Source of the DNA: Vulcanimicrobiota bacterium
GTDB lineage: Bacteria > Vulcanimicrobiota > Vulcanimicrobiia > Vulcanimicrobiales > Vulcanimicrobiaceae
Assembly (NCBI GenBank): GCA_003155175.1
Contig: PMFP01000085.1
Location: 13,865-21,400 of the forward strand
Reading direction: 5' to 3'
Length of the DNA stretch: 7,536 bases
The position numbers were made by a program, and so were the translations under genes. Positions within the stretch are counted from its first letter, which is position 1, and every line of letters starts with the position of its first letter. Below the pieces are notes generated by a model. It made no database searches and was not told where the DNA came from. It saw only the letters and a program-made list of their open reading frames with translations. This document shows, in pieces, positions 5,976-7,536 of this stretch.

Positions 5976-6852
5976 CGGTTGAAGCGACCTCGCCCCGGCT
6001 TACGCCCTCGGGAACGAAGACCTCGTGGTCGCCGTCCGTCGTAGCCGGGAAGACGGATACGTCCCGATCGTAGTAATGGAGAATGTGCATTCGATAATAG
6101 ATCGCCAGGGTGTCCTTGAAGACTTCGAATACGGCGCCCCAGCCCACTCGATTCAATTGGCGCTGCGGCGTCATCTCGATCGGAGCCTCGACGATCGTGT
6201 AGCCGAGGCGATGAGCGTTGGCTAGAACTTCGACGTCGAACGCGAAGCGCTTTGCCAAGATACGCGGGAAGACCCGATGCAGCACTTCGGCTCGAAAGAT
6301 TTTCATGCCGGTCTGCGTATCGCGAACCGGTAAATCGAAGAGCGCTCGAACCATCGCATAGTATCCGACGCTGAAGGTTCGGCGCAACGGCGTGTACGTG
6401 ATGACCGAATCGGGATGCCACTTCGACCCGATGACGACGTCGGCGTCGCGCTCCACCATCTCGCGGATCAGTCTCGGAAGCTGTCGCGGATGGAGATCCA
6501 TATCCGCGTCGATGAACGCGACGTACTCGCCGCGAGCGTAGCGGCTGCCGCATATGACGGCGTTGCCCTTGCCTTTATTACGATCGTAGCGCACGACCCT
6601 TACGACATCCGGGAAATCGAACTTCGCGCGCATCGCGCTTGCGAACGTCGAATCCGGGCTGCCGTCGTCTACGACGATGAGTTCGTAGTCTATGCCGAAG
6701 CCGTCGATCGTCGCCACCATTTCGCGAAGGCTGCCCTCGATGCGTTCGGCTTCGTTAAAGGCCGGAATTACGATCGATAGTTTGCCGCCAAGAGACGCGC
6801 AGGCGCGATCCGATGGACGGTCGGCGGCGGGTTGGGACTTCGCGGAATCCAT
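5944..6852 (-). CDS. DPM1-like family 2 glycosyltransferase (polyprenyl-phosphate sugar transferase)
   Basis: GT2 enzyme resembling dolichyl/polyprenyl-phosphate mannosyl- or glucosyltransferases, which load a sugar onto a lipid carrier at the inner membrane. 302 residues. Motifs: LSIVIPAFNEAERIEGSLRE (25-44), IVVDDGSPDST (59-69), RNKGKGNAV (91-99), the DxD site FIDADMDLHP (113-122), GSKWHPDSVI (142-151), PLRRTFSVGY (155-164) and VRDTQTGMKIFR (176-187), which is typical of the DPM1 group. No C-terminal membrane segments are seen, as in the soluble DPM1 type. The ATG at 6852 has AGGA six bases upstream; a GTG at 6885 with AAAGG would add 11 residues, and a run of six A on the coding strand lies between the two. 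The tail of about 35 residues is Val/Ser/Asp-rich and not conserved. It follows the Gfo/Idh/MocA gene on the same strand and is probably co-transcribed with it. Confidence 0.88.
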   Translation of the reverse strand: MDSAKSQPAADRPSDRACASLGGKLSIVIPAFNEAERIEGSLREMVATIDGFGIDYELIVVDDGSPDSTFASAMRAKFDFPDVVRVVRYDRNKGKGNAVICGSRYARGEYVAFIDADMDLHPRQLPRLIREMVERDADVVIGSKWHPDSVITYTPLRRTFSVGYYAMVRALFDLPVRDTQTGMKIFRAEVLHRVFPRILAKRFAFDVEVLANAHRLGYTIVEAPIEMTPQRQLNRVGWGAVFEVFKDTLAIYYRMHILHYYDRDVSVFPATTDGDHEVFVPEGVSRGEVASTVRSASADATG

Positions 6853-6911
6853 CGCTGGTCCTGAATCCCTTTTTTCAGAAGGCACGGGGCGCCTTTCGTA
6901 GCGGCTGGATG

Positions 6912-6927
6912 CGGGCCCTCCGGCCCG
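6912..6927. other. Perfect GC hairpin between oxidoreductase and DPM1-like gene
   Basis: CGGGCC and GGCCCG form a 6-base stem with a 4-base loop in the 52 to 85 bases between the two minus-strand genes. It lies 10 bases after the oxidoreductase stop. No T run follows on the minus strand, so it is more likely an intercistronic structure than a terminator. Confidence 0.4.
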
Positions 6928-6937
6928 AGATAGGGGC

Positions 6938-7536
6938 TTACGAAGCCGCGCGTGCGAGAGCTTCGGGCTCGATCGTAACGGCTTCTCCGGCAGCCGCGAG
7001 CGAGCGGCTCGCAGCTTCGAGGACCTTCACGATCCTCAGTCCACTTTCTCCGTCGCTTTTCGGCTCGGCGTTCGTCAAAATCGCCGCGTTGAAATCCGCG
7101 AGTTCTGCAAAAAGCGGTTCGGTGCCGTCCAATTTAGGAATCACGGCGCCGTTGCTCCGAAACCGCACCTGCCGTTCGCCGTTAAGGCCTGCGGGCGTCG
7201 CCTCGCCGCCCTTGTCGTAAATGCGAATCTTCTCGGTCGCTTCGTTGTCGTCGTAAACGACCATTTTCTTATCGCCGACTACGAGCATCTCGCGCGTTTT
7301 GACGGGGGCGAACCAGTTAACGTGGATGTGCGCCGGGAGGCCGCCGGGGTAACGGAGCGACACGTACGCGAAGTCCTCGACGTCGCCGAGGACCGCCTTG
7401 CCGGTCGCGGAAACCGATGTCGGCAGGGCGCCGTTCGTGAGGTAGTCGAAAATCGCGATGTCGTGAGTCGCAAGATCCCAGAGCGCGTTCACGTCGCCGC
7501 GGTACGGGCCTAGATTCGTGCGCACGCTGTCGAGGT
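6938..7536 (-). CDS. Gfo/Idh/MocA-family sugar oxidoreductase, C-terminal part (5' end outside window)
   Basis: NAD(P)-dependent oxidoreductase of the family that oxidises or reduces sugars and nucleotide sugars. Only the C-terminal 198 residues are visible; the Rossmann half lies beyond the right edge. The diagnostic stretch is RTNLGPYRGDVNALWDLATHD (split here as RTNLGP, then DVNALWDLATHD), which holds the HD pair seen at the active site of WlbA/WbpB-like nucleotide-sugar 3-dehydrogenases. Then come the beta-sheet strands FAYVSLRYPGGLPAHIHVNW and REMLVVGDKKMVVYDD, and a C-terminal helix LRIVKVLEAASRSLAAAGE, as usual in the family. A GTG near 7525 is internal, since the frame continues upstream with LDS. 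Position before a DPM1-like transferase suggests a role in making a modified surface sugar; that is inferred. Confidence 0.88.
   Translation of the reverse strand, partial: LDSVRTNLGPYRGDVNALWDLATHDIAIFDYLTNGALPTSVSATGKAVLGDVEDFAYVSLRYPGGLPAHIHVNWFAPVKTREMLVVGDKKMVVYDDNEATEKIRIYDKGGEATPAGLNGERQVRFRSNGAVIPKLDGTEPLFAELADFNAAILTNAEPKSDGESGLRIVKVLEAASRSLAAAGEAVTIEPEALARAAS

Noticed and set aside
6853..6885. GTG start of the DPM1-like gene
   Set aside because: Possible (AAAGG upstream), but the ATG at 6852 has AGGA at good spacing and is closer to the usual family N-terminus; kept only as an alternative.
7523..7525. GTG as the start of the Gfo/Idh/MocA gene
   Set aside because: The frame continues upstream to the window edge and the conserved C-terminal-domain motif begins immediately, so the protein is truncated by the window.

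Overview
The window is GC-rich bacterial DNA with tightly packed, often overlapping genes. A flagellar rod set, a sigma-28-type factor and a GT9 heptosyltransferase-like enzyme suggest a flagellated, probably diderm (outer-membrane) bacterium. The phylum cannot be fixed from sequence reading alone; a poorly cultured GC-rich lineage such as Eremiobacterota/WPS-2 is only a guess. No tRNA, rRNA, CRISPR array, insertion sequence or integrase was seen.

Layout. (1) 1-1193, minus strand: an Nramp-family divalent metal transporter, cut by the left edge, with a non-canonical metal site in TM1 and TM6. Its start lies just downstream of a DtxR/MntR-like palindrome. (2) 1194-1356: a divergent intergenic region with that palindrome, an orphan Shine-Dalgarno-like run and two small GC-rich hairpins. 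(3) 1357-3849, plus strand: a compressed five-gene motility operon in the order flgF-like, flgG, a 61-residue FlgJ-N-like rod-binding protein, fliA and an unassigned 103-residue protein. The last four overlap head to tail by 8 to 17 bases. (4) 3862-7536: a cell-surface glycan region with GT9 (minus), GT2 (plus, membrane-anchored), a DPM1-like GT2 (minus) and a Gfo/Idh/MocA sugar oxidoreductase (minus, cut by the right edge). The GT9 and first GT2 diverge from a 35-base gap, and the two GT2 genes converge with a 32-base overlap of their 3' ends.

How the genes work together. In the motility operon, the FlgF- and FlgG-like proteins would build the rod, the small FlgJ-like protein would help its assembly, and FliA would switch on late flagellar genes. 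The last protein sits where an anti-sigma or other FliA partner would be expected and has a faint FlgM-like look, which is unproven. In the glycan region, the oxidoreductase probably modifies a nucleotide sugar and the three glycosyltransferases would build or attach surface sugars. Hand counts suggest this region is less GC-rich than the flagellar operon.

No wholly new system is evident. The points most worth a second look are the odd Nramp metal site with its candidate metalloregulator operator, the FliA with an altered promoter-recognition segment, the unassigned partner gene next to it, and the minimal FlgJ-like protein.
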